A stretch of 64,000 nucleotides of DNA from Trileptium ribeirensis (taxonomy: Eukaryota > Nematoda > Enoplea > Enoplida > Thoracostomopsidae). Made by a program: the position numbers and the translations under genes. The stretch covers positions 50,465-114,464 of the forward strand of contig JASANE010005039.1 in NCBI GenBank assembly GCA_030248225.1. Direction: 5' to 3'. The notes under the pieces are model-generated. The model saw only the letters and a list, made by a program, of their open reading frames with translations. It did no database searches and was not told where the DNA came from. This document shows, one piece after another, positions 26,430-37,862 of the stretch (positions within the stretch are counted from its first letter, which is position 1; each line of letters begins with the position of its first letter).

Positions 26430-26762
26430 AAGGCGTGTCCACACGATCAAACTTTTTGCTCAAATTTTGAGCTAAAAATTTGAGCTCAAAATTTGATCAA
26501 ATTTTGATCAAAATTTGACGGTAATTTTTAACGAAAAATTGCGATATTTCAAACTTTGAAAACAAAATTTGAGCTCAAGCTTTTTCAAGTAATGAATCTT
26601 GTGGGTGGTTGGCTACAGGGCTATCCTTGAAAAGTTTGAACAGTGTTCATACATTCAAACTAACCAAAAATACAAAAAACATGCTTTCAAACTTTGATCA
26701 AAATTTGAGCTCAAATTTTGATCAATATTTAAGCGAAAAGTTTGAGCGTGTGAACACGCCTT
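26430..26762. mobile_element. MITE-like element with long terminal inverted repeats (333 bp)
   Basis: The left end AAGGCGTGTCCACACGATC and the complement of the right end AAGGCGTGTTCACACGCTC match almost throughout, and the inverted similarity continues through CAAACTTTTTGC and the CAAATTTTGA-type repeats for about 60-80 bases. The inner part is full of short palindromes (TTTGAGCTCAAA, TTTTGATCAAAATTTG). No transposase is encoded and no clear target-site duplication is visible. Confidence 0.85.
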
Positions 26763-28390
26763 CAGAAGCGTCAACGAAACGCATGCTACATAATTCCTTT
26801 ACTAGGAACTGCAGTTTGAATTTCACCAAAAACTACACTTCGCATTTCGCGTATATATGAGTAGGATATTTCTTCCCACAATAACATGTTTAGACTGCGG
26901 TCGTAGTTGTTTATTTAATAGCTGCATTTTTACTACTAAATTTTTAGTTGAACATGATTTGTTTCTGTTCAAAAAAATTGATAAGCAATAAACCAAGCAT
27001 CGTAAAACAAGCTGCAAATAGATCAATGACCACGCAACCATATTATTAAGCTGTTATATTATTAATAGTATGACTTCGCAACGCTACACAAACTGAAAGG
27101 CACACGAAGAACTGCTCTGCGGACACAAAGAAAACAGAACCTGTATATTTATGTACATATTTGCATGTATACAACAATGTATGCACACACGAATAGGTTT
27201 GCAGTTATATCGTATACGGTTGGCTGCGTACATATCAGTAACAATAAACACACAACCATTCTGGCATAATCTTTATTCTGCAAACATATATATTATAATA
27301 TATGTACAAATATATATTGTATAGTATATATATAAATACATAATTTTATGTACGTAAGTGTGCAAATATTATGTACATACATATAAAATGCTGATATTGA
27401 CTTGTATTGCCAGGAAATGTATCAATAGTGATAGCCGAGATAAGCAAGCACAAGACCTTTACCAGCTAAAACTAATGACCTGTATACCACAACCAACAGT
27501 GATTCAGTAGACGGTAATGAAATTAAGCACGGGTTCTAAATAAATAATCATGTTCATATATCGATTTATAAATGAACCTGACCATTTTTGGCAACGGCGT
27601 TGATGACATTTCATGACATTTTGCTGTTGATCAATATGCTAGCATTGCGAAATAAAATAATTACAGAACTAAGTTGCTAAGCTAGGCTGCGCTTGTAATA
27701 TCTAAGAATGCTGAATCTAATTTAGTTTGTTGCATGTTTCAGTTTCATGCAAAATTTCTTGGTCATGCACAGCTCATCACTACAGTAAAATAGATGTTAA
27801 GACCGGTGAATTTTTATGCACACACCATCTGGGATTATGTGTAAAATATCGAGACTGAGGTAATAGCCACAGCCTGTGGGATAGTGGATTATCATTCTAA
27901 GTAGACGCAAATGCGGGACGCATATAACGGTTCTAATTAATGAGCAAACGAACTAATATCTTATCCGAGGACGGGTTGCTAAACAAACGATTTAAAGCAT
28001 ATTTTTCTACTCAGATGCGATTCACAGGATTGTCTGAAATCGGAGTGCTTGAAAGTATAGTTCCACATTGCTGGATAGACTAATACTTTATCTCGGCGTT
28101 ACTTGGAAATTGTTCTACACAATTTGAATATTACTTTAATACAAAACTGAAACGGTACCATACAGGTTAACAGCGTATGCAAAATACGACACAGTGAATA
28201 AAGTGTGTGTGTTATCCTTTCTTTGTCGGAAGTGATGTATATATAGTAAGAAAGGTTTATAATAATCTTGCGACAAACGGATTTTCCATTAATATCACAC
28301 ACACACATGTATATATATATAATTTATACATTTTTTGTTATTTATGTATTTGTTTATGTTATTTATTTTATGTATTTAATTGAAACGGAG
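26763..28390. other. AT-rich DNA, no gene seen
   Basis: TA-rich simple sequence around 27,285-27,390 and 28,300-28,380. No coding signal. Confidence 0.6.
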
Positions 28391-29573
28391 CGAGCGAAAC
28401 GACCGAGAGTTTCCACATAAGGTGCTAGGGGGAAATCGTGAAAATTTTTTTTGTCTGTCGCTGTCACTCATAACCTATTTTCGGACGGACGGATTTCGAT
28501 AAATTTTTATTTCAGAATCAGCTCATTGGGATCTACAACTTTGTAGGGTCATTCTCTGGCTACTTTGAACGCAAATATGGTTCATCAACCCTTTGCAAGA
28601 AATAAAAATTGTTCAAATTTCGGCATGTTATTGCATCCCCTACAGGTCCCTGATTGCGTGTTAGATTACGAAGCACGCTGGATATGATGGTTTTGCCACC
28701 TTGAGTCCAATTATACTACATTATACTTTTCATGTGGTTTCAATGGTTTTACGGCCGACAACCGTGACTTGCAAAATATAGTGCGTTTTGATCTGTTTGG
28801 TTATCTATTGAGTGCAGGTAATATATTCTACATATATATATTCTAATATATTTCTATTTATTTCTAAATATTTATATAAATATATTTCTACATATATATA
28901 ATATATTCTACATATATATAAATATATATATATGAATGCAATGATTTGCTTATATAGAGTATAACACGTTTATTTTATGCCCTTTCAGTGGTTTACAATG
29001 GGTTTATTGTCAATGAGCCCGATTTTCAGAATATAGTCTCCCTTCAGTATTTTGGTTATGTATTTCGTACAGGGTATCCAAAATGTTATATGTATAGGGT
29101 TTTCGGTACGTGGATAAAACGGTTTGGATATCTAGAGACGGCACGAATACTTCGTGAATTTTCACTTGTTCTCGATGGGTTTGTGGTTGACTAGGTTTTT
29201 GGGTTCTCAATGTGTTCAGGGTTACAGAGGTTTTAGTGTAGTAGAATATACGGCACTCCCGAAGCAGGAAGGGGGTCAGGGCATCGCCTTACAACAAAAG
29301 TCTTGGAATATTTGGACTCAACTGGACGAGATGGATTCAATGATTCTCATTATGACCATTTTCAGTAATTTTTTTTTCGATTTTTTGACTCGGCAATAAA
29401 GTGGTACATTAAAAACTCGAAAAAAATTTTCTTTCCGAATTTCAAACTATAATGCACCATATAACGCAGCTCGACGAGACATGTCTAATGGCACCAATTT
29501 TCTTTCAATTAAACCACACAGTGATGAATTATTTAAAAAATAAACAAACTAAACTGCACTTATATATTATATC
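28391..29573. other. Unidentified segment, possibly transposon-derived
   Basis: Includes TA-rich microsatellite (about 28,825-28,935) and overlapping short ORFs at 28,988-29,399 without recognised domains. Its position next to a transposase fragment suggests it may belong to the same decayed element. Confidence 0.3.
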
Positions 29574-29972
29574 TTAAACCGGATTCATCTTGAAGATTTG
29601 ATGAACCATGGTCCCAAATGGATGAGCAACAAACTGTTTTAGGCCATACAAATTCAGCCAGATATCTTTCGAACAATTCATCCGGAACGCCCCTGCGGTC
29701 TCGAGAAAACATCTTTGGCCGACCCCATATCCCGTCAATATTTTGGATGTCCCGACATTAATTGTATCAATCACATACCGTGTGCTGCGAACGCCAACTT
29801 CATACACAATGAAACCGCTCTTTAAGGTTTTGACGAAGCCGACCATAATCAGAAGAATTTTATCAAGAAGCAGTTTTTGATTAAAAAAGAAAGAATTAAT
29901 ACGAATTGAATATTTATTTCGACAGTTTTTACTGTCGGAACACACCCATTCTAAGTTGTCCTGACGCACCAT
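29574..29972 (-). pseudogene. Merlin/IS1595-like transposase fragment
   Basis: The 132-codon frame begins with a Cys-containing segment (WVCSDSKNC, residues 9-17) followed by NKYSIRINSFFFNQKLLL and a hydrophobic helix. This is the pattern seen just before the catalytic core in IS1595/ISXO2 and eukaryotic Merlin transposases (zinc-finger cysteines, SIR, an SFF-type motif, then SKL). The rest of the frame does not show a clear DDE core, and 132 residues is well short of a full transposase, so it looks truncated and decayed. Identification is by eye from one motif block. Confidence 0.45.
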
Positions 29973-30230
29973 GTCACCCCTCTTAGCCAGATAGCGAGGG
30001 TTCCCAAAGTCACATATATAAATATTAATAATTAACCCCAGTTAAGCCAAGTATTCAATAGTATATACCATCATAACTTGTCGTTATTCGGCAAACGTCA
30101 ACAAATTTTACATTTAACTTTCGAATTTCATGGTTGCTCGATAACATTATATGGTGCAATAATATTACATCTATTTTTTGGTCTACCGCGGGTAGCCATA
30201 TTTCAAATATAATATCTGAAAAAATATTAA
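29973..30230. other. AT-rich spacer, no gene seen
   Basis: No features recognised. Confidence 0.5.
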
Positions 30231-30416
30231 ATCTAAGGCTTAGGCTGAGACTAAGCCTGAGACCATGCCTAAGCGTGAGACTAAGCCTGAGACTATGCCT
30301 AAGCCTGAGACTAAGACTAAGCCTGAGACTAAGCATAACCCTAAGACAAAGCCTGAGCGTGAGACTAAGCCTAAGCCTAAGACTAAACCTAAGCCTGACA
30401 CTAAGCCTAAGCTGTT
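30231..30416. repeat. CCTAAG/CCTGAG hexamer-based minisatellite
   Basis: About 185 bases of degenerate 6- and 12-mers such as AAGCCTGAGACT and AAGCCTAAGCC. Because the unit length is a multiple of three, frames on both strands stay open and give Leu/Arg/Ser repeats; these are artefacts. The core resembles the CTTAGCC motif of the dispersed family and is close to, but not the same as, common animal telomere repeats. Confidence 0.9.
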
Positions 30417-31110
30417 CTTCCACTAAACATTACGCTCCAATGCATCAAAGATGTCTAACAAAATTTCAAAATATCCATTTTTCGCTTACATTCCCAATGT
30501 CTGATTCCATATCTTGTTACCAGAGCAACCTATTTAGATATCCCATACATAGATAGGCTATTGCGTTTCCTATAACATCCAAATTTGAACGAAATCGGTC
30601 CATGCAGTTTAATGAATATGTCTTACGTTAACGACATTTAATGTGTTGTAATTTAGCACATTTTAACAAGATAGTTAACTACATGTAAAAACTACACAAA
30701 TGCCGTGATTTATTGTAATTGCTGTTTGCAATGCCAACGACAAATGTGGAAAGTGGTCTTTATATTGACTGATCTTTCAGACAGCATTGTTTGTTTATTA
30801 TTTTCCTTCTGGCGAATGTAACAATGTTAACTGATGCGTTTGAACTCCGAAAAAATTGCTGAAATGACTTTCAAATAGAATTTAACAGCGCTGACTATTG
30901 AAAATTGCGCATGCATGTCGACTTTGAGGTGAGAACTATCAATTTATTGCTAAGCACTGGTAAACAACGCTTGTAGATGTCTGATTTCTGCCAAAACATC
31001 ATCTTTATTTTTAAATACTGGTTCGATTTCACCAAGTGACTATTATTTGCCTAAAACAAACATGGATAACATAAAATAGCTACATTGGGCAAAATTTGTA
31101 AGTACTGTTG
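30417..31110. other. AT-rich DNA, no gene seen
   Basis: No features recognised. Confidence 0.6.
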
Positions 31111-31450
31111 AAGAGCAGTTTCGTGAAGGGTTTGATTTAAGTATCAAAATATGTTGTAAATAAAATGGAAATATAGACAGAGATGATAATTTACGAAGAG
31201 CAGTTTAGGGAAGGGTTTGATTTAAGTATCAAAATATGTTGTAAAGAAAATGGAAATATAGACAGAGATGATAATTTACGAAGAGCAGTTTCGTGAAGGG
31301 TTTGATTTAAGTATCAAAATATGTTGTAAATAAAATGGAAATATAGACAGAGATGATAATTTACGAAGAGCAGTTTCGTGCACGGTTTGATTTAAGTATC
31401 AAAATATGTTGTAAATAAAATGGAAATATAGACACAGATGATAATTTACC
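31111..31450. repeat. 85-bp tandem repeat, four copies
   Basis: AAGAGCAGTTTCGTGAAGGG starts at 31,111, 31,196 (variant), 31,281 and 31,366 (variant). The units are nearly identical, so the array is fairly recent. Confidence 0.95.
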
Positions 31451-34400
31451 TACACAAGTTCTGAGGCAATTTCCGCCTAATGTGCTTAATGTAAAGTCCC
31501 ACTAGCGCATTTCGCCGGTTTATATAGCCACTGCAGTGATGGGTATTTAAAAATTTGTCAGGAAATACAATCGTTTTTTATACTCGAAAGATCTAATATT
31601 AAAGGCTACTATAACTCCTGGTGATATTTGTTGTCTATGCAGGGCGGATACTGAATAAACACGTTTGCTACTTAGTGTCATAAATCGTGAGAAGAACTTA
31701 AAAACTCGAGTTTTCAGTGGTCCTTTTGTGAAAGCTTTTGGCGATGAATAAATTATAGAATAAAATGATGCCCAACTGTGCGGTATTGAATATTAATAAC
31801 CACAATCGATGTATGTGTAGCTAAAAAACTTCAAGCTAGACGACAATTTGACATTTAACTTTATACACATATATGCTTTAAGCTGCACAGTTTGAGACTA
31901 TTATTATGCGAATGGTCAAATACATGATGGTTGCTTAGTTGAACGTGAGATGTTAAGAGAAGTAATCGGGAAAATGCATTGAATTCAGTAGTTATCAAGA
32001 ATAACTGCTGCAACAATTCATGAACAATATATAATGGCTATCCAAAAAACACAAAAATGTCCACAGTAAAGAAATTATTGTTAGAAAAATATATTAGCAT
32101 TGGTGTAAATCACATTTGTTGCACTGTACTTCATCTGCAGCAAAGGATGTGCCAAGTATAGTTGTTACGAGCGAGAACCTGTTGTGAGCTTTTGGGTTGC
32201 CCTTCAGCTCAAAAGTTGACCATCACATGGTGGCTCGGTGTGGGTGAGGATGGGTAAAGACCAACATAAAGTGGGAACAATAAGGTTTTAGTGTGAGTTC
32301 GATACAAGAAGCCGGTTGCGAGTTCAAATGAAGAAGGGAGGGGCGCCACCAATAGATGTACCGGTCTACCAGGGGTAGGGTGGCATTTACACAAGGTTGC
32401 GCGATTTCATGAGATAGATATGTTTGCGACTCGGGCAGAGGCAATATTGTTATAGGACTTAAAATTCCGACAATTTTGAGCGAATTTTAAAACTTATGAG
32501 TAACCAGGCATAACACATTTAAGATATGAGGTTTTAAGATTTGTGATTAAACAAGCAAAGCTACGGGTAAGTGTCTGACAAGGCTTAGAGCTAATATAAG
32601 CGACGCTGGGGTAAGGTTAAGCAAGCCATTCTTGTTGAAAATAAAAATTAACATGGAGAAATGTAGGTTAGAAGTAACGAAGGAAGTACATGGTCATATC
32701 CCGTAAGCTATGCCGGATAAGGCTACACAACCTAGTAAATAAAAGAAGGGTATTGCTTGAACTAACTTTATCTGACTAGACTTAGGGGTTTTGATTTATA
32801 TATTGGTGTAAACCTAAAATTTTATCAGAAGTGTTTCGATTTAAAGCTCCAAAGCGATGCGACATCATGACACCCATAGTACTGGTAAGCAAAAACCTAT
32901 AGGGGAGCGAAGCGAAAAGAACTAAATGGTATCATAGCATTTAGAAAACAAGCAAGTTTCTTAAGCTTAGATACGGTTAGCTGTCACACTTACTTATGAT
33001 CGGGCACGAGCAGATGTTAAGCCAATAATCTGCTTTGATATTAATTTACAGCTGTTGGCGTCTAAAGCTAGAAGGCCGGACGAGGATGATCCGCAAGGGC
33101 TGCGGCATTATAAGTACTTTGGATGACGCGTTTAGGATTTTAAATTACTTTCGCTAAAACACATAGGTGCTCTTGTAGAGCCATATTGCTATATTGCTAT
33201 ATATACCATATTGCTATGGGCCCTAAACCATAACAAAGATTTTGAAGTAAAACAAATTTTATTTACACGAAAGAAGTTTATGAGCAAGTTTTATAACGCA
33301 ATTTTAGAAGGCATGTTTATGGAATTTAACAATATAAAAAAGCTCAATTTACGACAAGTATGTATAATGTGGGTTCCTGAATTTATAATTGCATAGCATT
33401 GGGGTTTATTTCACTACCACGTAATTAATACCGTAATGTGGTCTAAAGTCTCCAAAACTCAAACTTGGTTAGAAAAACGTGCACTTCGAGTCTATACGTC
33501 TACGAAGCCGCTTGATGTGTTTTTCCTAGGTATGTTTATTTCGACGAGGCTTTCATAGACAACTCCGAAGCTATCCTTCTCACAGCGATTTCCTTAAATA
33601 AGTTCACGGGTAATTATTTCTCAAACAATTAACAATGTAGCGGGATTTCGTCTACAGATCAACGACTCTGCGTCATAATACAACGACAGTGGTTTAAGGA
33701 AACAATAGCTAGAGTTTCTACGAGCATACTGGCAAGGCAAGAAGAGTAAACAAGCTCCGGGTTCTGTCTAGAGCAAAATACATGAAAAAGTTTTAAAGAA
33801 TAAATTGCCAAATTTTGAATTTTATTACCAGGTTTATACTTGAAATGTTTTTAAATTTTGTATTAATTTTTCGTCCTAGAATTTTGTAAGTTTCGAATAA
33901 GTTTTACCTGCTCAACTGTAGCCACGATTGTTCGCCATGAAATAGATTAAGGTAGAGTCGGTTACCTCACAAAGGTAACAGCTTAGGCAAGGCACAATAG
34001 CAACGTAGGGAAGGACCCCTGAATTTTGACTAAGGAACCGTTGGGAAGCATGTGCCAATTTCCCGAAGTGGAATATTTTTCCAGCGCACGAGCGTTACCA
34101 GTACCCCTAGGCGAGATGCCATCACACTAAAGTAGACGCCGTTAACCTTACTCACCCTAAGGAAAGTGATAACGCCGCTGCTTTCGGCAATGGAGCAACC
34201 TTAGGGAACACACGCTCTCACAACGGATGGTAGAAAATAACGGAAATCGGTCCATCCAGAGGTCTCCATCCAGAACGGGAATCGGTCCGTACAGTCTCCA
34301 TCAACAAACCCCATATGTTCGCAAGAAATCCATGATGTATCTGTCACCAAATAGTCAGTAGACCTGACTCTCCCATAAAGCTATTGTTACTTCTTTTAGG

Positions 34401-34900
34401 GTAGGCTTACGATGACGAGGCTGTAAGGCATTGAAGCCTTAAGCTAGCCATTATCACAGTCCACATCGTTGTACTGTATAAGTGTTATCGAAATACCAAA
34501 GCGGAAGTCAATGGGTTATCGGAAATTGTAATAGAAATATTCATAAAAACTCAATATATTTAACTAACAGTCAGTAGTTAAACGAGAGCGAGAAATTCGA
34601 ATCACCAACCTGGACGAAGTCTTGATCAAGACTGAATGAACTTCGTTCAGCTTCTTTGCAAATCCTGTTTGTCGAGCTGACTGGAGGATATATAAATGAG
34701 CTGAGTGCAGTCAGCCAACTTTCCTGGGAAATTTTGATTAAGCCCTAGACATAAAGCCTGTCTCCCTGCATTTCCACACAAGTTAGGTCTAGAATATTTC
34801 AATCGCTATCATGGCGTATTTAAATATTTAAAGAAGAAAAAGGCACTTTCCACGTGCTGTGATTGTGATTTTGGCCCAACAGGTTCACACACAATCACAA
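31451..34900. other. Intergenic DNA, no gene seen
   Basis: Slightly GC-richer patches at about 32,160-32,460 and 33,940-34,400 have no recognisable content. Short ORFs only. Confidence 0.5.
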
Positions 34901-34904
34901 TACA

Positions 34905-35100
34905 TAACTATAAGCCATGTTAGTTATTTTTTGTTAATTGCCGCTCAAGCTAAAGAATGGGTTCCACCGGGATGGAACACCGGACCTTCCGCGTGCGGAG
35001 CAGACGTGATAACCACTACGCGCTGGACCTGCTTGAAACGGTTAGTATGTTGTGATGATATTCTCGAACTGGCGTTTCGCTAGCAGTGACTATTAGTTTT
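34905..35100 (-). repeat. tRNA-derived repeat unit, copy 1
   Basis: The part 35,030-34,960 on the minus strand has a box A-like GTAGTGGTTATCACG and the anticodon arm TCTGC-TCCGCAC-GCGGA. The loop lacks U33 and the acceptor stem is mispaired, so this is a tRNA-like relic. The flanks, from CCATGTTAGTTATTTT to TTTTGTGTG, are shared with copy 2 about 291 bases to the right. Confidence 0.7.
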
Positions 35101-35249
35101 GTGTGTGACCCACCGCGGCCAGCTGCGAACCAGGCATGTTTGAGCTCGTTACTCTTTGCATAGACTGATCTGAACGGGGACCACGTCGTCTCACCAAATA
35201 TAAGCTATGTTAGTTATTTTTTTGTTAAATGCCGCTCAAGCTAAAGAAT

Positions 35250-35327
35250 GGGTCCACCGGGAATCGAACACCGTTCCTTCCGCGTGCGCAGCAGACATGC
35301 TAACCACAACACCATGACCATGGACCC
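35250..35327 (-). ncRNA. tRNA-like sequence with intact acceptor stem (copy 2, CGC in anticodon position)
   Basis: The ends GGGTCCA and TGGACCC pair over 7 bp. The anticodon arm TCTGC-TGCGCAC-GCGGA pairs with one G-U and places CGC at the anticodon, but position 33 is G instead of U. The T arm around TTCGATT has mismatches (CGGTG against CCCGG). It is therefore more likely a SINE head or pseudogene than a working tRNA. It lies in the second unit of a tandem pair (about 35,203-35,405). Confidence 0.5.
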
Positions 35328-35405
35328 GCTTGAAACGGCTAGGATTTTTTGTGATGGTCTTCCAACTAGCAAATTGACGTTTCGGTAGCAGTGATTATTA
35401 GTTTT

Positions 35406-37789
35406 GTGTGATCACTGCCGCACAGTCAAACAATGCGAAAACAAACTACACATTGACCTTAATGGCGTATAAATAAGACACGTTTAAACGAAATAGCGTT
35501 CCGTTGATTTGTCGGTGATGACTTGACCAGATGAATTATCGTTTGACAATCATTAGTAAAATAATTGCAGCGAACGAGCCAATTGGCTAAATAGAGTAAC
35601 ATGTTGGAACGCCTTGATACAAACAGCGAAAAAACTCAAAAAACTGCGTAATACAAAGTGACAAGTGCCATGACGAAACAGCATCATTACAACGCGAATA
35701 GCAGTCGGCCAATCACTGCACGGGTGAAGATATTAAATCAGCGAGCCATATGAATATGCTAATATGAATTCAACCAATGGGAGCGCCTTGTAACGAAAAC
35801 AGACAACACCGAATCAGAGCCAGTATACAATCAGCTAACCCATGGATGCTGTACATTACCGAGTGTAGCGACGTGCAAGATATATATTATTCATATATCA
35901 TCTGATCTAATAAATCCTATACATATATATATATATATATTCTAAGTATTAGATTCTGCTATCGCATGCGAGAATAGTATTATGTATAGCCGAATAGCCA
36001 TCATACACATATATGTATAGATACTATGTACGCGTAGGGGATTATGCCACCCAATTAGCCGATTAAATCCTGGTTTCGCGTTGATAATTGTTTGAGAAAG
36101 CAACGCCGCAGTGTATGACTTAAATACTTGTTCCTGGCGCCTTCAAGTTAAACTTGAATATGAAAGTAGTCGCAGCAGTGTTCGACTTAAATTATCGACA
36201 ATGCAGTAAATCAGAGTATAACTTGTTGAAAAATAATATGGGAGAAGCATTGCGTGGCTTAATTTCCCGGCATTGGAATAACTATTTGGAATGAAGTGAC
36301 AAAGAATTTCAAAAGCGTTCGCCGCTTCACCTAGAATTGATTGCCATTGATAAATGTGCCAACTGTATGTTAGGCACAGTTACTACTATTGTTAAATGCT
36401 ATATGATAATCGGTAATTCTCATATTAACAACAAAAAGATTTAGATTTTAAGATTTCGATTGATATTAAAGTTGTACTGATGCCTTTTAAAAACATAAAA
36501 TTAAGTCCCGTTGCTTACTGAGGTGTGACCAATGGCTAAACCATGATAGGTAGATCGAATATTGTTACCGCGAACGGGTTAAGGGTTCATTTGGTCAGTG
36601 GGTGTGTCGGGTGGCCGAAGAGTTTGAAGTGTGTTAGGAAATATGTTTTACTATTAGAACCGCAAAGGCTTATATATATGTATATATACAATGAAGGAAT
36701 ACAACATATATTGAGAACAGAACATACATCTGATACTGAGGATGATATGTGTTGAAATAACAGCCAAAATAATCGACACACGAAAGTTTTATCTTGACGA
36801 TTCTAGATTATATTTTATAAACTAGACGAGAACATCATGCGTCTTGACAGTTAATTTATTGAATATCCAAAATCCAAGGCCCACTATAACAGCATAGGCT
36901 TACTTATTTAAGCTTGTGCGAATATTGTATAATCTGAAAATTATCCTGACACACTAATGTATTTGATGCCATTCTCCAAATGAACAAGAACAAAATTTTA
37001 TCGATTGAATCCGATTGGGTTACATAATGCTTATGATACCAGTTTATTCGTAGCATATAAATATATTTAGTGCATTGCAGGGCACATGGCTGAGGGTTGG
37101 CGCAATGAATGACCATTTGTCAAGTTCGAAGAATTTTGACAATAGGAAACAGATATTACAAGTGAAATAAATTGTAACGATAAATATATTAAATTAAATA
37201 TATATGGTTAAACAATTGTGTTTGCTTTTCTCTGTGGCGATAGTGCAATATGGCTTTTCTATAATTTTGTGTTGCGATTGTGTAAAGTTAATTCACTGGC
37301 CTGGGTAGTATTCCACTGCTAGCCCAGTAGGACAGCGGGTTGTAGTCGAATGAGGAAATTTTCATAACGGCAAAGAATGTTGGTAATTCAGATATACACA
37401 ATTGTATTCCACGGTACGACTTGCTTACTTATCTACAATAGTAACTGCACACTTTACATAATCACTATACCACCGAGTAACGTTAATTAGTCTTTTACAC
37501 ATCCAAATTTATTATTTGAATAAGAATTTTTTAATAATTATTTGAATTATTTAAATCTCTTAAGATGTAATTTTTCTGGCAATTTTAAAGATTGAATCAT
37601 CCGTTAGAATAGCGATTAGCTTGTCATTCATAACAAAGTTCCAGCACGGAGTCGTGAAGACGGCAGGTTGCACTGCGTATAGCGTATGATGAACTGCAAT
37701 AGCAGCAACGTATGATGCTGGTTAGGTAAAATATTTCTATTTAGGCCTACGCCTTAAGGTAGGTTTTCGGGGTCGAAGAATGTGAAAAG
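35406..37789. other. AT-rich DNA, no gene seen
   Basis: A (TA)n run at about 35,920-35,940. Short ORFs only. Confidence 0.6.
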
Positions 37790-37862
37790 CAGTCACTGAA
37801 AAGTTGAGCTGGGGCCTGGCTTTCGATGTCTTTGACACTCTACGAACTGAGCTATGCTCACC
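37790..37862 (-). ncRNA. tRNA-like sequence (box A strong)
   Basis: On the minus strand ATAGCTCAGTTCGTAGAGTG (about 37,855-37,836) is an excellent D-arm/box A, as in Lys-type tRNAs. The downstream arms (GTCAAAGACATCG, then CAGGCCCCAGC) are degraded and box B is poor. Probably a SINE head or tRNA pseudogene. Confidence 0.45.

Noticed and set aside
30055..30556. Overlapping 122- and 140-codon ORFs with Leu/Arg repeats on both strands
   Set aside because: They run across the hexamer minisatellite, whose 6/12-bp period keeps all such frames open.
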